NCBI RefSeq assembly: GCF_900188235.1
Contig: NZ_FZNT01000001.1
Coordinates: forward strand, 372,001-436,000
Length of the DNA stretch: 64,000 nt
Reading direction: 5' to 3'
DNA from: Lutibacter agarilyticus
Lineage (GTDB): Bacteria; Bacteroidota; Bacteroidia; Flavobacteriales; Flavobacteriaceae
Part shown: positions 43,303 through 53,508 of the stretch, piece by piece
Layout: each line of letters begins with the position of its first letter
Position numbering within the stretch: position 1 is the first letter of the stretch
Made by a program: the position numbers and the translations under genes
The notes under the pieces: generated by a model
Database searches by the model: none
Told to the model about the DNA's origin: nothing
The model's input: only the letters and a program-made list of their open reading frames with translations

Positions 43303-43503
43303 GGTGTTTTTATATTATCAAAAAAAATAGATGTTTTTGAGGTTTATATATGTAAAAATACTACTGATGTAGTAATTATAATATTTAAAAACATCATTTT
43401 TTGTAACTTCGCTTGATTAAAAATTTTATAACTAAAACTAAATAAATAGGGCTTTTGTTAATGATAAAATGAAAAGCTTCCACCCTAAATTTCTAGAAGT
43501 ATT

Positions 43504-46281
43504 ATGAACACTTATAACGATTACATCAAGCAGATCGAAGAACGAAAAGGTCAAGGACTTAATCCACAGCCAATTGATGGAGCTGAATTATTAAGCGAAA
43601 TTATTGAGCAAATTAAAGATGTAAATAATGTATACAGAGAAGATTCTTTGAATTTCTTTATTTATAATGTTTTACCTGGTACAACAAGTGCTGCTGGTGT
43701 AAAAGCGACCTTTTTAAAAGAGATTATTCTTGGAGAAGCTATTGTTGAAGAAATTTCGCCTTCCTTTGCTTTTGAACAATTGTCGCATATGAAGGGAGGA
43801 CCTTCTATAGGAGTATTGTTAGATTTAGCGCTTGGTAATGATGTGTCTATTGCTAAAGAAGCAGCGAAAGTGTTGAAAACTCAAGTATTCCTTTATGAAG
43901 CCGATACAAATCGTATAGAGCAAGCTTTTAAAAAAGGGAATAAAATAGCTAAAGAACTTCTAGAAAGCTATGCTAAGGCTGAGTTTTTCACAACGTTACC
44001 TGAAGTAGATAAAGAAATAGAAGTTGTAACCTTTATAGCTGGTGTAGGAGATATTTCTACAGATTTACTGTCTCCGGGTGGTGATGCACACTCAAGATCA
44101 GATCGTGAGTTGCATGGTCAGTGTATATTTGAACATAATAAAGCACAACAAAACGAATTACTTGCTTTGCAAAAACAACATCCAGATAAGAGAGTGATGT
44201 TAATTGCAGAGAAAGGTACTATGGGTGTAGGTTCATCTAGAATGTCAGGTGTGAATAATGTGGCTTTGTGGACAGGTATAAAATCTAGTCCGTATGTTCC
44301 ATTTATTAATATTGCTCCAATTATTGCAGGTACAAACGGTATTTCACCTATTTTCCTTACCACTGTTGGTGTTACAGGAGGTATTGGATTAGATCTTAAA
44401 AATTGGGTAAAAAAAGTTGATGCAGAAGGAAATACAGTTAGAGATGAAGATGGTGAAGTTATTTTAGAGGAAGTATATTCTGTTGAAACAGGAACAGTAC
44501 TTACAATTAATACGAAGGAAAAGAAATTGTATAATGGAAACCAAGAGTTAATTGATATATCTGCTGCTTTAACACCTCAAAAAGTTGAATTTATAAAAGC
44601 AGGCGGTTCTTATGCTATTGTCTTTGGGAAAAAATTGCAAACATTTGCATCTAAAGTTTTAGGTATTCCAGTTACACCTGTATTTGCTTCTTCAAAAGAG
44701 ATTTCTCATGAAGGTCAAGGATTGACTGCTGTTGAAAAAATATTTAATAAAAATGCCGTTGGAACAACTCCAGGTAAAGTTTTACATGCTGGTTCTGATG
44801 TTAGAGTAGAAGTGAATATTGTAGGTTCTCAGGATACAACAGGGCTTATGACTTCTCAGGAATTAGAGATGATGGCAGCAAAAATAATTTCACCTATTGT
44901 TGATGGCGCATACCAATCAGGCTGTCATACAGCTTCAGTATGGGATAATAAGTCAAAAGCTAACATTCCTAGATTGATGAAATTCATGAACGATTTCGGT
45001 TTAATTACTGCTCGTGACCCTGAGCATACATACAAACCGATGACCGATGTAATCCACAAGGTGTTGAATGATATTACTGTTGACGATTGGGCAATTATTA
45101 TTGGTGGAGATTCACACACAAGAATGTCTAAAGGTGTTGCATTTGGTGCTGACTCTGGAACAGTTGCCTTGGCACTTGCCACTGGTGAAGCTTCAATGCC
45201 AATTCCAGAATCAGTAAAAGTTACCTTCAAAGGAGAAATGAAACCTTATATGGATTTCCGTGATGTGGTTCATGCGACACAACAACAAATGCTTACTCAG
45301 TTTGGAGGAGATAATGTATTTCAAGGTAAAATTATTGAAGTTCATATTGGAACACTTACTGCTGATCAAGCGTTTACTTTTACAGATTGGACTGCCGAGA
45401 TGAAAGCGAAAGCTTCTATTTGTATTTCAGAAGATGCTACCTTAATTGAATCTTTAGAGATTTCTAAGGGGAGAATCCAGATTATGATTGATAAAGGTAT
45501 GGATAATAAGCTTCAGGTTCTTAAAGGTTTAATTGACATTGCAGATAAAAGAATTGCTGAAATTAAATCAGGTGAAAAACTAGCTTTAACTCCTGATGCA
45601 AATGCAAAATATGCTGCGGAAGTCATAATTGATTTAGATATTATTGACGAGCCAATGATTGCTGATCCAGATGTAAATAATGAAGATGTTTCTAAACGAT
45701 ATACACACGATACAATTAGACCTCTTTCTTTTTATGGAGGAACTAAAAAAGTAGATCTTGGTTTTGTTGGATCTTGTATGGTTCACAAAGGAGATATGAA
45801 AATTTTAGCTCAAATGTTGAAAAATATTGATGAGCAACAAGGTAAAGTTGAATTTAAAGCACCATTAGTAGTAGCTCCACCAACATACAATATTGTTGAT
45901 GAATTGAAGGCTGAAGGTGACTGGGATATTTTACAAAAATATTCAGGTTTCGAATTTGATGATAATGACCCTAAATCAACTGCACGTACAGGGTATGAAA
46001 ATATATTGTATTTAGAACGACCAGGTTGTAACCTGTGTATGGGGAATCAAGAAAAAGCAGAGCCAGGTGATACCGTAATGGCTACTTCTACACGTCTTTT
46101 CCAAGGACGAGTTGTAAAAGATTCTGGTGAGAAAAAAGGAGAATCGTTACTTTCTTCTACACCAGTAGTTGTACTTTCTACAATACTTGGTAGAACTCCA
46201 ACTATTGAAGAATATGTAGCTGCTGTTGACGGAATTAACTTAACGAAGTTTAAACCATCACATAAGCTTTTAGTTAAATAA
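43504..46281 (+). CDS. acnB: Aconitate hydratase B
   Basis: The 925 residues are full length for AcnB, the bifunctional aconitase/2-methylisocitrate dehydratase. An N-terminal HEAT-like domain (about 1-160) is followed by the AcnB-specific swivel domain and the catalytic domains. Iron-sulfur ligands lie in VGSCMVHKGD (about 757) and PGCNLCMGN (about 840). It interconverts citrate and isocitrate in the TCA cycle. A separate aconitase follows 159 bp downstream, with a terminator between. Confidence 0.96.
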   Translation: MNTYNDYIKQIEERKGQGLNPQPIDGAELLSEIIEQIKDVNNVYREDSLNFFIYNVLPGTTSAAGVKATFLKEIILGEAIVEEISPSFAFEQLSHMKGGPSIGVLLDLALGNDVSIAKEAAKVLKTQVFLYEADTNRIEQAFKKGNKIAKELLESYAKAEFFTTLPEVDKEIEVVTFIAGVGDISTDLLSPGGDAHSRSDRELHGQCIFEHNKAQQNELLALQKQHPDKRVMLIAEKGTMGVGSSRMSGVNNVALWTGIKSSPYVPFINIAPIIAGTNGISPIFLTTVGVTGGIGLDLKNWVKKVDAEGNTVRDEDGEVILEEVYSVETGTVLTINTKEKKLYNGNQELIDISAALTPQKVEFIKAGGSYAIVFGKKLQTFASKVLGIPVTPVFASSKEISHEGQGLTAVEKIFNKNAVGTTPGKVLHAGSDVRVEVNIVGSQDTTGLMTSQELEMMAAKIISPIVDGAYQSGCHTASVWDNKSKANIPRLMKFMNDFGLITARDPEHTYKPMTDVIHKVLNDITVDDWAIIIGGDSHTRMSKGVAFGADSGTVALALATGEASMPIPESVKVTFKGEMKPYMDFRDVVHATQQQMLTQFGGDNVFQGKIIEVHIGTLTADQAFTFTDWTAEMKAKASICISEDATLIESLEISKGRIQIMIDKGMDNKLQVLKGLIDIADKRIAEIKSGEKLALTPDANAKYAAEVIIDLDIIDEPMIADPDVNNEDVSKRYTHDTIRPLSFYGGTKKVDLGFVGSCMVHKGDMKILAQMLKNIDEQQGKVEFKAPLVVAPPTYNIVDELKAEGDWDILQKYSGFEFDDNDPKSTARTGYENILYLERPGCNLCMGNQEKAEPGDTVMATSTRLFQGRVVKDSGEKKGESLLSSTPVVVLSTILGRTPTIEEYVAAVDGINLTKFKPSHKLLVK

Positions 46282-46304
46282 TTAGGACTTAAAATTTTAA
46301 AATT

Positions 46305-46336
46305 AAAAGGCTCAAGTTTTCACTTGGGCTTTTTTT
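46305..46336 (+). terminator. Rho-independent terminator after acnB
   Basis: A hairpin (46305-46316 with 46323-46334, with G-U pairs) followed by a T-run. Confidence 0.8.
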
Positions 46337-46440
46337 ATGATGTATTTCTTTTATTTTTAAAATTAATTAGCAGTATTTCAATAAGATTATTCCTTTTTGT
46401 ATATTGTATCAATATTTTGAACAAATAAATAATAAAAATT

Positions 46441-48711
46441 ATGGCTTTTGATATTAAAATGATAAAAGGTGTTTACTCTAGAATGATTGAAAGAGTGGAT
46501 GCAGCAAAAACTATTGTTGGAAAACCTTTAACCTTAGCTGAAAAAATATTGTACAATCATCTTTGGGATGGAACTACAAATAAGGTATTTGTAAGAGGTA
46601 AAGATTATGTTGATTTTGCACCAGACCGAATTGCTTGTCAAGATGCAACTGCGCAAATGGCATTATTGCAATTTATGCAAGCAGGAAAAAATAAAGTTGC
46701 AGTTCCTACCACGGTACATTGCGACCACTTAATTCAAGCTAAAATTGGGGCAGATGCTGATTTACAAAATGCATTAAACACAAGTAGTGAGGTCTTCAAC
46801 TTTTTAGCTTCGGTATCTAATAAATACGGAATTGGTTTTTGGAAACCAGGAGCAGGGATTATTCATCAAGTAGTATTAGAAAATTATGCATTTCCTGGAG
46901 GAATGATGATTGGAACTGATTCACATACGGTAAATGCTGGTGGATTAGGTATGGTTGCTATTGGTGTTGGCGGTGCTGATGCTGTTGACGTTATGGCAGG
47001 TATGGCTTGGGAATTAAAATTTCCAAAATTAATAGGAGTGAAGTTAACAGGTAAATTATCTGGGTGGGCTACACCTAAAGATGTTATTTTAAAAGTCGCG
47101 GGTATTTTAACAGTAAAAGGAGGTACTGGTGCTATTGTTGAATATTTTGGTGAAGGTGCTAAAAACCTTTCTGCAACTGGTAAAGGCACCATTTGTAATA
47201 TGGGTGCTGAAATAGGAGCTACAACTTCAACTTTTGGATATGATGCTGCTATGGAACGTTATTTAAGGGCTACTGATAGAGCTGATGTAGCTGATGCTGC
47301 AAATAACGTAGTTGCTTACCTTACTGGTGATGACGAAGCCTATGCAAATCCTGAACAGTATTTTGACCAAGTAATAGAAATTGATTTAAATACTTTAAAA
47401 CCTCATATTAATGGCCCTTTCTCTCCAGATTTAGCGTCATTTGCTGGGACTGATCTAAAAGGAAAGGCCGAAGCCAATGGTTGGCCTTTAAAAGTAGAGT
47501 GGGGACTAATAGGTTCTTGCACAAATTCCTCTTACGAAGATTTATCTAGAGCTGCTTCTGTAGCAAAACAAGCATTGGATAAGGGAATTGAAGTAAAATC
47601 TGAACTAGGAATCAATCCTGGTTCTGAACAGGTACGCTATACTGCTGAAAGAGATGGTTTGTTAGGAATATTTGAAGCGTTGGGAGCAAAGATTTTTACA
47701 AACGCCTGCGGACCGTGTATTGGTCAATGGGCTCGTTATTCTGATCCTAAAAATGCTCCTAAAAATTCAATTATACATTCCTTCAATAGAAATTTTGCAA
47801 AACGTGCAGATGGAAATCCGAATACACATGCTTTTGTAACTTCTCCTGAATTAGTCGCTGCTATTGCAATTTCAGGTCGTTTAGATTTTGATCCAACTAA
47901 AGATACATTAATCAATAAAAATGGTGAAGAAGTCCTACTAGACGAACCAACAGGTTTTGAACTACCTCCAAAAGGTTTTGATGTTGATGATCCTGGTTTT
48001 GTGCCGGCAATGGCCGATGGTTCAGGTATTGAAGTTGTTGTAAGTCCGGATTCGGAAAGATTGCAATTATTAATGCCTTTTACACCAATTGGAAGTGAAA
48101 TTAAGGAAGCAAAATTATTAATTAAAGCTTTCGGAAAATGTACCACAGATCATATCTCTATGGCCGGACCTTGGTTACGTTTCCGAGGACATTTAGATAA
48201 TATTTCTAACAATTGTTTAATAGGAGCTGTAAATGCTTTTAATAAAAGAACAGATGCTGTTAAAAATCAATTAACGGGTGTGTATGGGCCAGTGCCTGCA
48301 ACGGCAAGAGCATATAAAGCTGCAGGAGTTAAATCTGTTGTTGTTGGAGATCATAACTATGGCGAAGGTTCTTCTCGTGAACATGCTGCAATGGAGCCTC
48401 GTCATTTAGGTGTTGTAGCGGTAATTGTAAAATCATTTGCTCGTATACACGAAACGAATTTAAAAAAACAAGGAATGTTAGGTTTAACTTTTGCTAATGA
48501 AAATGATTACGATTTAATACAAGAAGATGATGCATTTAATTTTTTAGATTTAAATGAATTTGCACCTGGTAAACAATTAAAACTAGAATTGATTCATGCT
48601 GGTGGAAGTAAAGATATTATCATGTTGAATCATACCTACAATAAAGGTCAAATAAATTGGTATAAAGAAGGTTCTGCTTTAAACCTAATTAAAAAGGAAA
48701 ATGCTTCATAA
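46441..48711 (+). CDS. Aconitate hydratase, mitochondrial-type
   Basis: The 756 residues match the aconitase group close to the mitochondrial enzyme (about 750-780 residues) and not AcnB. Iron-sulfur ligands are in [13 protein letters not shown] (about 357) and [10 protein letters not shown] (about 422-425); [18 protein letters not shown] and the C-terminal swivel motif [20 protein letters not shown] are present. It catalyses the same citrate-isocitrate reaction as the neighbouring AcnB. Two unrelated-subtype aconitases side by side suggest differential stability or regulation (for example under oxidative stress or different oxygen levels). Confidence 0.96.
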   Translation: MAFDIKMIKGVYSRMIERVDAAKTIVGKPLTLAEKILYNHLWDGTTNKVFVRGKDYVDFAPDRIACQDATAQMALLQFMQAGKNKVAVPTTVHCDHLIQAKIGADADLQNALNTSSEVFNFLASVSNKYGIGFWKPGAGIIHQVVLENYAFPGGMMIGTDSHTVNAGGLGMVAIGVGGADAVDVMAGMAWELKFPKLIGVKLTGKLSGWATPKDVILKVAGILTVKGGTGAIVEYFGEGAKNLSATGKGTICNMGAEIGATTSTFGYDAAMERYLRATDRADVADAANNVVAYLTGDDEAYANPEQYFDQVIEIDLNTLKPHINGPFSPDLASFAGTDLKGKAEANGWPLKVEWGLIGSCTNSSYEDLSRAASVAKQALDKGIEVKSELGINPGSEQVRYTAERDGLLGIFEALGAKIFTNACGPCIGQWARYSDPKNAPKNSIIHSFNRNFAKRADGNPNTHAFVTSPELVAAIAISGRLDFDPTKDTLINKNGEEVLLDEPTGFELPPKGFDVDDPGFVPAMADGSGIEVVVSPDSERLQLLMPFTPIGSEIKEAKLLIKAFGKCTTDHISMAGPWLRFRGHLDNISNNCLIGAVNAFNKRTDAVKNQLTGVYGPVPATARAYKAAGVKSVVVGDHNYGEGSSREHAAMEPRHLGVVAVIVKSFARIHETNLKKQGMLGLTFANENDYDLIQEDDAFNFLDLNEFAPGKQLKLELIHAGGSKDIIMLNHTYNKGQINWYKEGSALNLIKKENAS

Positions 48712-48738
48712 AAAGTAGAATTGCTTTTAGTAAATTAT

Positions 48739-48767
48739 AAAAACAGCTAAATTTTATAGCTGTTTTT
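48739..48767 (+). terminator. Rho-independent terminator after the second aconitase
   Basis: A perfect 11-bp stem (48739-48749 with 48757-48767), 7-nt loop, the right arm itself ending in TTTTT. Confidence 0.9.
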
Positions 48768-48854
48768 ATATGATGTCAACTGAAATAAATAATTATAAGA
48801 AGTTGATTCACAGATTAAAAAATATAATTTAACATAGAAATTCATTAATTTTCT

Positions 48855-48867
48855 AACGTTTTCGTAA
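48855..48867 (+). promoter_or_regulatory. Candidate operator AACGTTTTCGTAA before the glycogen operon
   Basis: The 300-bp gap before glgA contains a terminator (48739-48767) and this 13-bp element, identical to the one at 43290-43302 upstream of acnB. It has the symmetric core ACGTTTTCGT and lies about 20 bp upstream of a TTATTTTTTG string (48886-48895) that resembles a -7 box with one extra base, a position where a repressor or activator could act. Confidence 0.45.
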
Positions 48868-49010
48868 AAATATACCAAAAGACCATTATTTTTTGTAACT
48901 TTTTAAACTAATTTTTGAATGATTTATTCTTCTTTTTTTGAAGTTTTAAGATTCATTCAAAAGTTGAAAAAATTATAAACAATACAATTTTACCCAATTT
49001 TAAAAATTAT

Positions 49011-50216
49011 ATGAAAGCCTTATTTTATACAAAAGAGTTTCCTCCTTATGTTTATGGTGGTGCAGGAGTTGTTGTTGAATACTTAGCGACAGAATTAGAA
49101 AAATTAATGGAAATTGATATCAAGTGTTTTGGAGATCAAGATTCAAGTGCTGGAAATATGTCCGTAAAAGGGTATCCGTACGATAATCCAATTTTTGAGC
49201 AATCAGACGATAAATTAAAGGCTGTATTTAATAGTTTAAGTACTTGCCTTCATATGAACGCTGATGTTTTAGATGCAGATATAGTTCATTGTCATACTTG
49301 GTATGCCCATTTTGCAGGAATTGTAGCAAAGCTTTGTTATGGTGTTCCATTAGTAATTACAACACATTCCTTAGAACCTTTACGTCCTTGGAAAAGAGAA
49401 CAATTGGGTAGAGGTTATGATGCTTCATCTTGGGTTGAAAAAACAGCAATTGAAATGGCTGATGCATTGATAGCAGTTTCAGAAGAAACCAAAGTTGACG
49501 TATTAAACAATTTTAATGTAGATGAAAGTAAAGTAAAAGTAATTTACAACGGAATAAATTTAGAGCAATATGTGGTAACTAACGAAACTTCAACCTTAGA
49601 AAGGTATGGAATTGACCAATCAAAACCATTTGTTCTTTTTGTTGGTAGAATTACAAGACAAAAAGGAATTATACATTTAGTAAATGCTATTAAATATATT
49701 GATCCAGATACGCAAGTAGTTTTATGTGCAGGTGCACCTGATACTAAAGAAATTGCAAAAGAAATGGAAGATAGTGTTAATGAAGTTAAAAAAACGCGAA
49801 AAAATGTAATTTGGATTGATGAAATGTTGGATAAAGAAGAAGTGATTCAACTATACTCTCATGCCGATGTTTTTTGTTGTCCTTCAATTTACGAACCTTT
49901 TGGGATTATAAATATTGAAGCAATGGCTTGTAATACTGCTGTAGTTGCAAGTGCTGTTGGAGGAATTAAAGAAGTAGTAGTTCATGATGAAACAGGATTG
50001 TTAATTCCGTTAGAACAACAAACAGAAGCACCATTTGAACCAATTAATCCTGATAAATTTTCTAAAGATTTAGCTGATGGTGTAAATAAATTAGTTCAAA
50101 ATAAAGAATTGAGAGAAAAAATGGCGTTAAACGGAAGAAAAAGAGTAGAAGAATCTTTTGATTGGGTAGCCATTGCAAAACAAGTAGAAGAGTTGTATAA
50201 ATCATTAGTAAAATAA
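49011..50216 (+). CDS. GT4-type glycogen synthase / maltose-1-phosphate synthase (GlgM-like)
   Basis: The 401 residues are a GT-B fold GT4 glycosyltransferase (MKALFYTKEFPPYVYGGAGV start, FVLFVGRITRQKGI domain boundary near 205, and SIYEPFGIINIEAMACNTAVVAS with the E-x7-E donor site). It belongs to the actinobacterial-type synthase group and not the GT5 GlgA of E. coli. The mycobacterial member, now called GlgM, joins ADP-glucose and glucose-1-phosphate to maltose-1-phosphate, the GlgE substrate. With glgC and glgE next in the operon, a GlgM role is the better guess; linear glucan elongation is the alternative. Confidence 0.85.
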   Translation: MKALFYTKEFPPYVYGGAGVVVEYLATELEKLMEIDIKCFGDQDSSAGNMSVKGYPYDNPIFEQSDDKLKAVFNSLSTCLHMNADVLDADIVHCHTWYAHFAGIVAKLCYGVPLVITTHSLEPLRPWKREQLGRGYDASSWVEKTAIEMADALIAVSEETKVDVLNNFNVDESKVKVIYNGINLEQYVVTNETSTLERYGIDQSKPFVLFVGRITRQKGIIHLVNAIKYIDPDTQVVLCAGAPDTKEIAKEMEDSVNEVKKTRKNVIWIDEMLDKEEVIQLYSHADVFCCPSIYEPFGIINIEAMACNTAVVASAVGGIKEVVVHDETGLLIPLEQQTEAPFEPINPDKFSKDLADGVNKLVQNKELREKMALNGRKRVEESFDWVAIAKQVEELYKSLVK

Positions 50217-50288
50217 CTAAAAGTTATATATTTTAAACCAAAATAAATAAACCGAATAAAAATAAAACAAAAATCAAATTTATAAATC

Positions 50289-51551
50289 ATGGCAATAAGT
50301 AAAGTATTATCAATTATATTAGGTGGAGGTCAGGGTTCTAGGTTACATCCATTAACAGAGTCACGTTCAAAACCTGCAGTTCCAATTGCAGGAAAATATA
50401 GGTTAGTAGATATTCCTATTTCAAATTGTATAAACTCAAACATTAAACAAATGTATGTGTTAACACAATTTAATTCTGCTTCATTAAATAGACATATTAA
50501 AAATACGTATCATTTTAGTTTTTTTAGTTCAGCTTTTGTTGATGTATTAGCAGCCGAACAAACTCCTGGTAATAAAGGTTGGTTTCAAGGAACTGCTGAT
50601 GCTGTTAGACAAAGTATGCACCATTTTTTAAGACATGATTTTGATTATTTTTTAATACTATCAGGAGATCAATTGTATCAAATGGATTTTGATGCGATGA
50701 TTAAAGCGCATAAAAAAGCCAAAGCTTCTATTTCTATTGCCACAATTCCTGTTAATGCAAAAGATGCAACTTCATTCGGTATTTTAAAAGCGAATGATGA
50801 AAATAGAGTAACTTCATTTATTGAAAAACCTTCAGCAGATTTATTAGAAGATTGGACTTCAGAGGTTAGTGATGAAATGAAAAGTGAAGGTAGAAATTAC
50901 TTAGCTTCTATGGGTATTTATATTTTCAATAGAGACTTATTAGTTAAACTAATGGAGAATCCTGATACCATAGATTTTGGAAAAGAAATTATACCACAAT
51001 CAATAGATGAGCACTTAACGTTAAGTTACCAATATGAAGGTTATTGGACTGACATTGGTAATATTGATTCATTTTTTGAAGCTAATTTAGGATTGACTGA
51101 TGATTTTCCAAAATTTGATTTATACAGCAAAGAAAAAAGAATATACACACACGCCAGAATGTTACCTACAACAAAAATTTCTGGAACTATTTTAGATAAA
51201 ACGGTAATTGCTGATGGGTGTATAATTAATGCAGGTAAAATTGAACATTCTGTTATTGGTGTACGGTCAAAAATTGATAAAGAATCTACAGTAATAAACA
51301 CGTATATGATGGGGAGTGATTTTTACCAACCTTTAGAAGATATCTTAGATGAAAATAAACCGTCTATGGGAATAGGATCACGTTGTTTTATAAAAAATGC
51401 AATATTAGATAAGAACTGTTTTATTGGAGACGATGTTCGTATTAAAGGTGGGCGTCACTTAGAAGATACAGAAACAGAGACGTATGCAATTAGGGATGGT
51501 ATTGTAGTTATTAAAAAAGGTGCTATAATACCTAATGGATTTACAATTTAA
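50289..51551 (+). CDS. glgC: Glucose-1-phosphate adenylyltransferase
   Basis: GlgC makes ADP-glucose from ATP and glucose-1-phosphate. The 420 residues show ILGGGQGSRLHPLTESRSKP (about 9-28), IPISNCINSNIKQMYV, the GTADAVRQ substrate loop, LSGDQLYQMDF and a C-terminal left-handed beta-helix with GIYIFNRDLL and the FIGDDVRIKGG repeats. It lies 72 bp after the GT4 gene and 13 bp before glgE. Confidence 0.97.
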   Translation: MAISKVLSIILGGGQGSRLHPLTESRSKPAVPIAGKYRLVDIPISNCINSNIKQMYVLTQFNSASLNRHIKNTYHFSFFSSAFVDVLAAEQTPGNKGWFQGTADAVRQSMHHFLRHDFDYFLILSGDQLYQMDFDAMIKAHKKAKASISIATIPVNAKDATSFGILKANDENRVTSFIEKPSADLLEDWTSEVSDEMKSEGRNYLASMGIYIFNRDLLVKLMENPDTIDFGKEIIPQSIDEHLTLSYQYEGYWTDIGNIDSFFEANLGLTDDFPKFDLYSKEKRIYTHARMLPTTKISGTILDKTVIADGCIINAGKIEHSVIGVRSKIDKESTVINTYMMGSDFYQPLEDILDENKPSMGIGSRCFIKNAILDKNCFIGDDVRIKGGRHLEDTETETYAIRDGIVVIKKGAIIPNGFTI

Positions 51552-51564
51552 TTAAATTTTTAGA

Positions 51565-53502
51565 ATGAAGAATCAGAAAAGAGTCGTTATTGAAAACGTA
51601 TTTCCAAAATTAAATGATGGTGATTTTTTTATAAAACGTGTTGTAAACGAAATTGTTTCAGTTTCTGCTGATGTACTTGTTGACGGTCATGATGTTATTG
51701 CAGCGTCAGTTTTATACAAACATAAGAAGGCTAAGAATTGGCAAGAGGCTCGAATGATTTCACATCAAAATAATAATTGGACAGCATCTTTTACTGTTGA
51801 AAAACAGGGCTTTTATGAATATAAAGTTGCTGGCTGGGTTGATTATGCTTTAAATTGGCAACACGGTATTGAGCGTAAAATAGACGACAATCAACATGTC
51901 TCTTCAGAGTTGTTAGAAGGGATTGAGTATTTAAAAAATATCTTACCAAAGGCATCAGCTTCTGAAAAAGAATACTTAAAAAATTTAATAGAAGCTTTTG
52001 CAGATGCAACTAGTTATTTACAAGCTGTAACGGAAGCTGTAAGCAAAAGATTACATGACATATTTACAAAATATCCAGAGAAAAAATTAATCAATGCTTC
52101 AAAAGTATATCAAGTTTATGTTGATAGATTAAAAGCGAGATTTAGTACTTGGTATGAATTTTTTCCTAGGTCAGCATCTCAAACTGAAAATAGACACGGT
52201 ACGTTTAAAGATTGTGAAAAGTTACTACCTCGTGTTTCAAATATGGGGTTTGATACCTTGTATTTTCCACCAATTCATCCAATAGGTGAAGTTAATAGAA
52301 AAGGTAAAAATAATACTACAGAAGCTTTTGAAGGAGATGTTGGTTCTTGTTGGGGTATTGGTTCAAAGGATGGTGGGCATAAAGCAATTCATCCTGAACT
52401 TGGTAGTGTTGAAGATTTTAAATCGTTAATTAAAAAAGCAAAAGATTTAAATATTGAAATTGCAATGGATTATGCATTGCAAGCTGCTCCAGATCATCCT
52501 TGGGTAAAAGAACACCCAGAGTGGTTTAAATGGAGACCAGATGGGACGGTACAATATGCTGAAAATCCACCAAAAAAATACCAAGATATTTTGCCGATTT
52601 ATTGGGAAAGTAAGGATTTTAAAAATCTATGGGACGAGTGTTTAGATACTTTGTACTATTGGATTGATTGTGGAATTCATGTTTTTAGAGTTGATAATCC
52701 ACATACTAAACCATATTATTTTTGGAATTGGATTATTGCAGAGGTTAAAGCTAAGCATCCTGATGTTTTATTTTTAGCTGAAGCATTTACCATGCCAAAA
52801 GTAATGCAACAATTAGCAAAGCATGGATATACGCAATCTTACACCTATTTTACTTGGAGAAATAACAAGTTTGAATTAACCGAATATGTTGAAGAATTAA
52901 CAAAAACAGATCAACGTGAGTATATGCGTCCAAATTTTTGGCCAAATACACCTGATATAAATCCATTTCATTTACAAGGAGCTAATGAGTCTAAGTATTT
53001 GCAACGTTACGCTTTAGCGGCTACTTTAAGTTCAAACATTGGTATTTATGGGCCTGTTTTTGAGTATATGATTAGCGAGCCTATTATTGGAAAAGAAGAA
53101 TATTTAAATTCTGAAAAGTTTCAAATTTGTAATTATGATTGGTCAAAAGAAAATAAAATTACCCGTTCTATTACAAAAATCAATAATATTCGTTTACAGC
53201 ATGAAGCACTTCAGCAAACAAATAACATACGATTTTGCGCTATCAATAATGATAATTTAATAGCATTTTATAAATGGAACGATGCTAAAACTAGCGAACT
53301 TTTAATTATTGTTAATTTAGATGAGCACCATTCTCAACAAGGTATGTTACAATTGCCTTTGGGAGATTTGGGTATTGATCACGGGCACACTTTAAAAGTA
53401 ACAGATTTAATTACAGATAACACCTATTATTGGCAAGATGAATGGAACTTTGTTGAGTTACATCCGTCGTTGCCTTTTCATATATTTACGATAGATAAAT
53501 AA
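51565..53502 (+). CDS. glgE: Alpha-1,4-glucan:maltose-1-phosphate maltosyltransferase
   Basis: GlgE (GH13_3) adds maltose units from maltose-1-phosphate to glucan. The 645 residues have an N-terminal domain (about 1-190), then a GH13 barrel: DTLYFPPIHPIGEVNRKGKNN, AMDYALQAAPDHPWVKEHP, the nucleophile D377 in HVFRVDNPHTKPYYFW and the acid/base region VLFLAEAFTMP. NWSKE/ENK and the RVDNPHTKP motif distinguish GlgE from amylases. It is 13 bp from glgC and 6 bp from the maltokinase gene. Confidence 0.96.
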   Translation: MKNQKRVVIENVFPKLNDGDFFIKRVVNEIVSVSADVLVDGHDVIAASVLYKHKKAKNWQEARMISHQNNNWTASFTVEKQGFYEYKVAGWVDYALNWQHGIERKIDDNQHVSSELLEGIEYLKNILPKASASEKEYLKNLIEAFADATSYLQAVTEAVSKRLHDIFTKYPEKKLINASKVYQVYVDRLKARFSTWYEFFPRSASQTENRHGTFKDCEKLLPRVSNMGFDTLYFPPIHPIGEVNRKGKNNTTEAFEGDVGSCWGIGSKDGGHKAIHPELGSVEDFKSLIKKAKDLNIEIAMDYALQAAPDHPWVKEHPEWFKWRPDGTVQYAENPPKKYQDILPIYWESKDFKNLWDECLDTLYYWIDCGIHVFRVDNPHTKPYYFWNWIIAEVKAKHPDVLFLAEAFTMPKVMQQLAKHGYTQSYTYFTWRNNKFELTEYVEELTKTDQREYMRPNFWPNTPDINPFHLQGANESKYLQRYALAATLSSNIGIYGPVFEYMISEPIIGKEEYLNSEKFQICNYDWSKENKITRSITKINNIRLQHEALQQTNNIRFCAINNDNLIAFYKWNDAKTSELLIIVNLDEHHSQQGMLQLPLGDLGIDHGHTLKVTDLITDNTYYWQDEWNFVELHPSLPFHIFTIDK

Positions 53503-53508
53503 TAAAAT

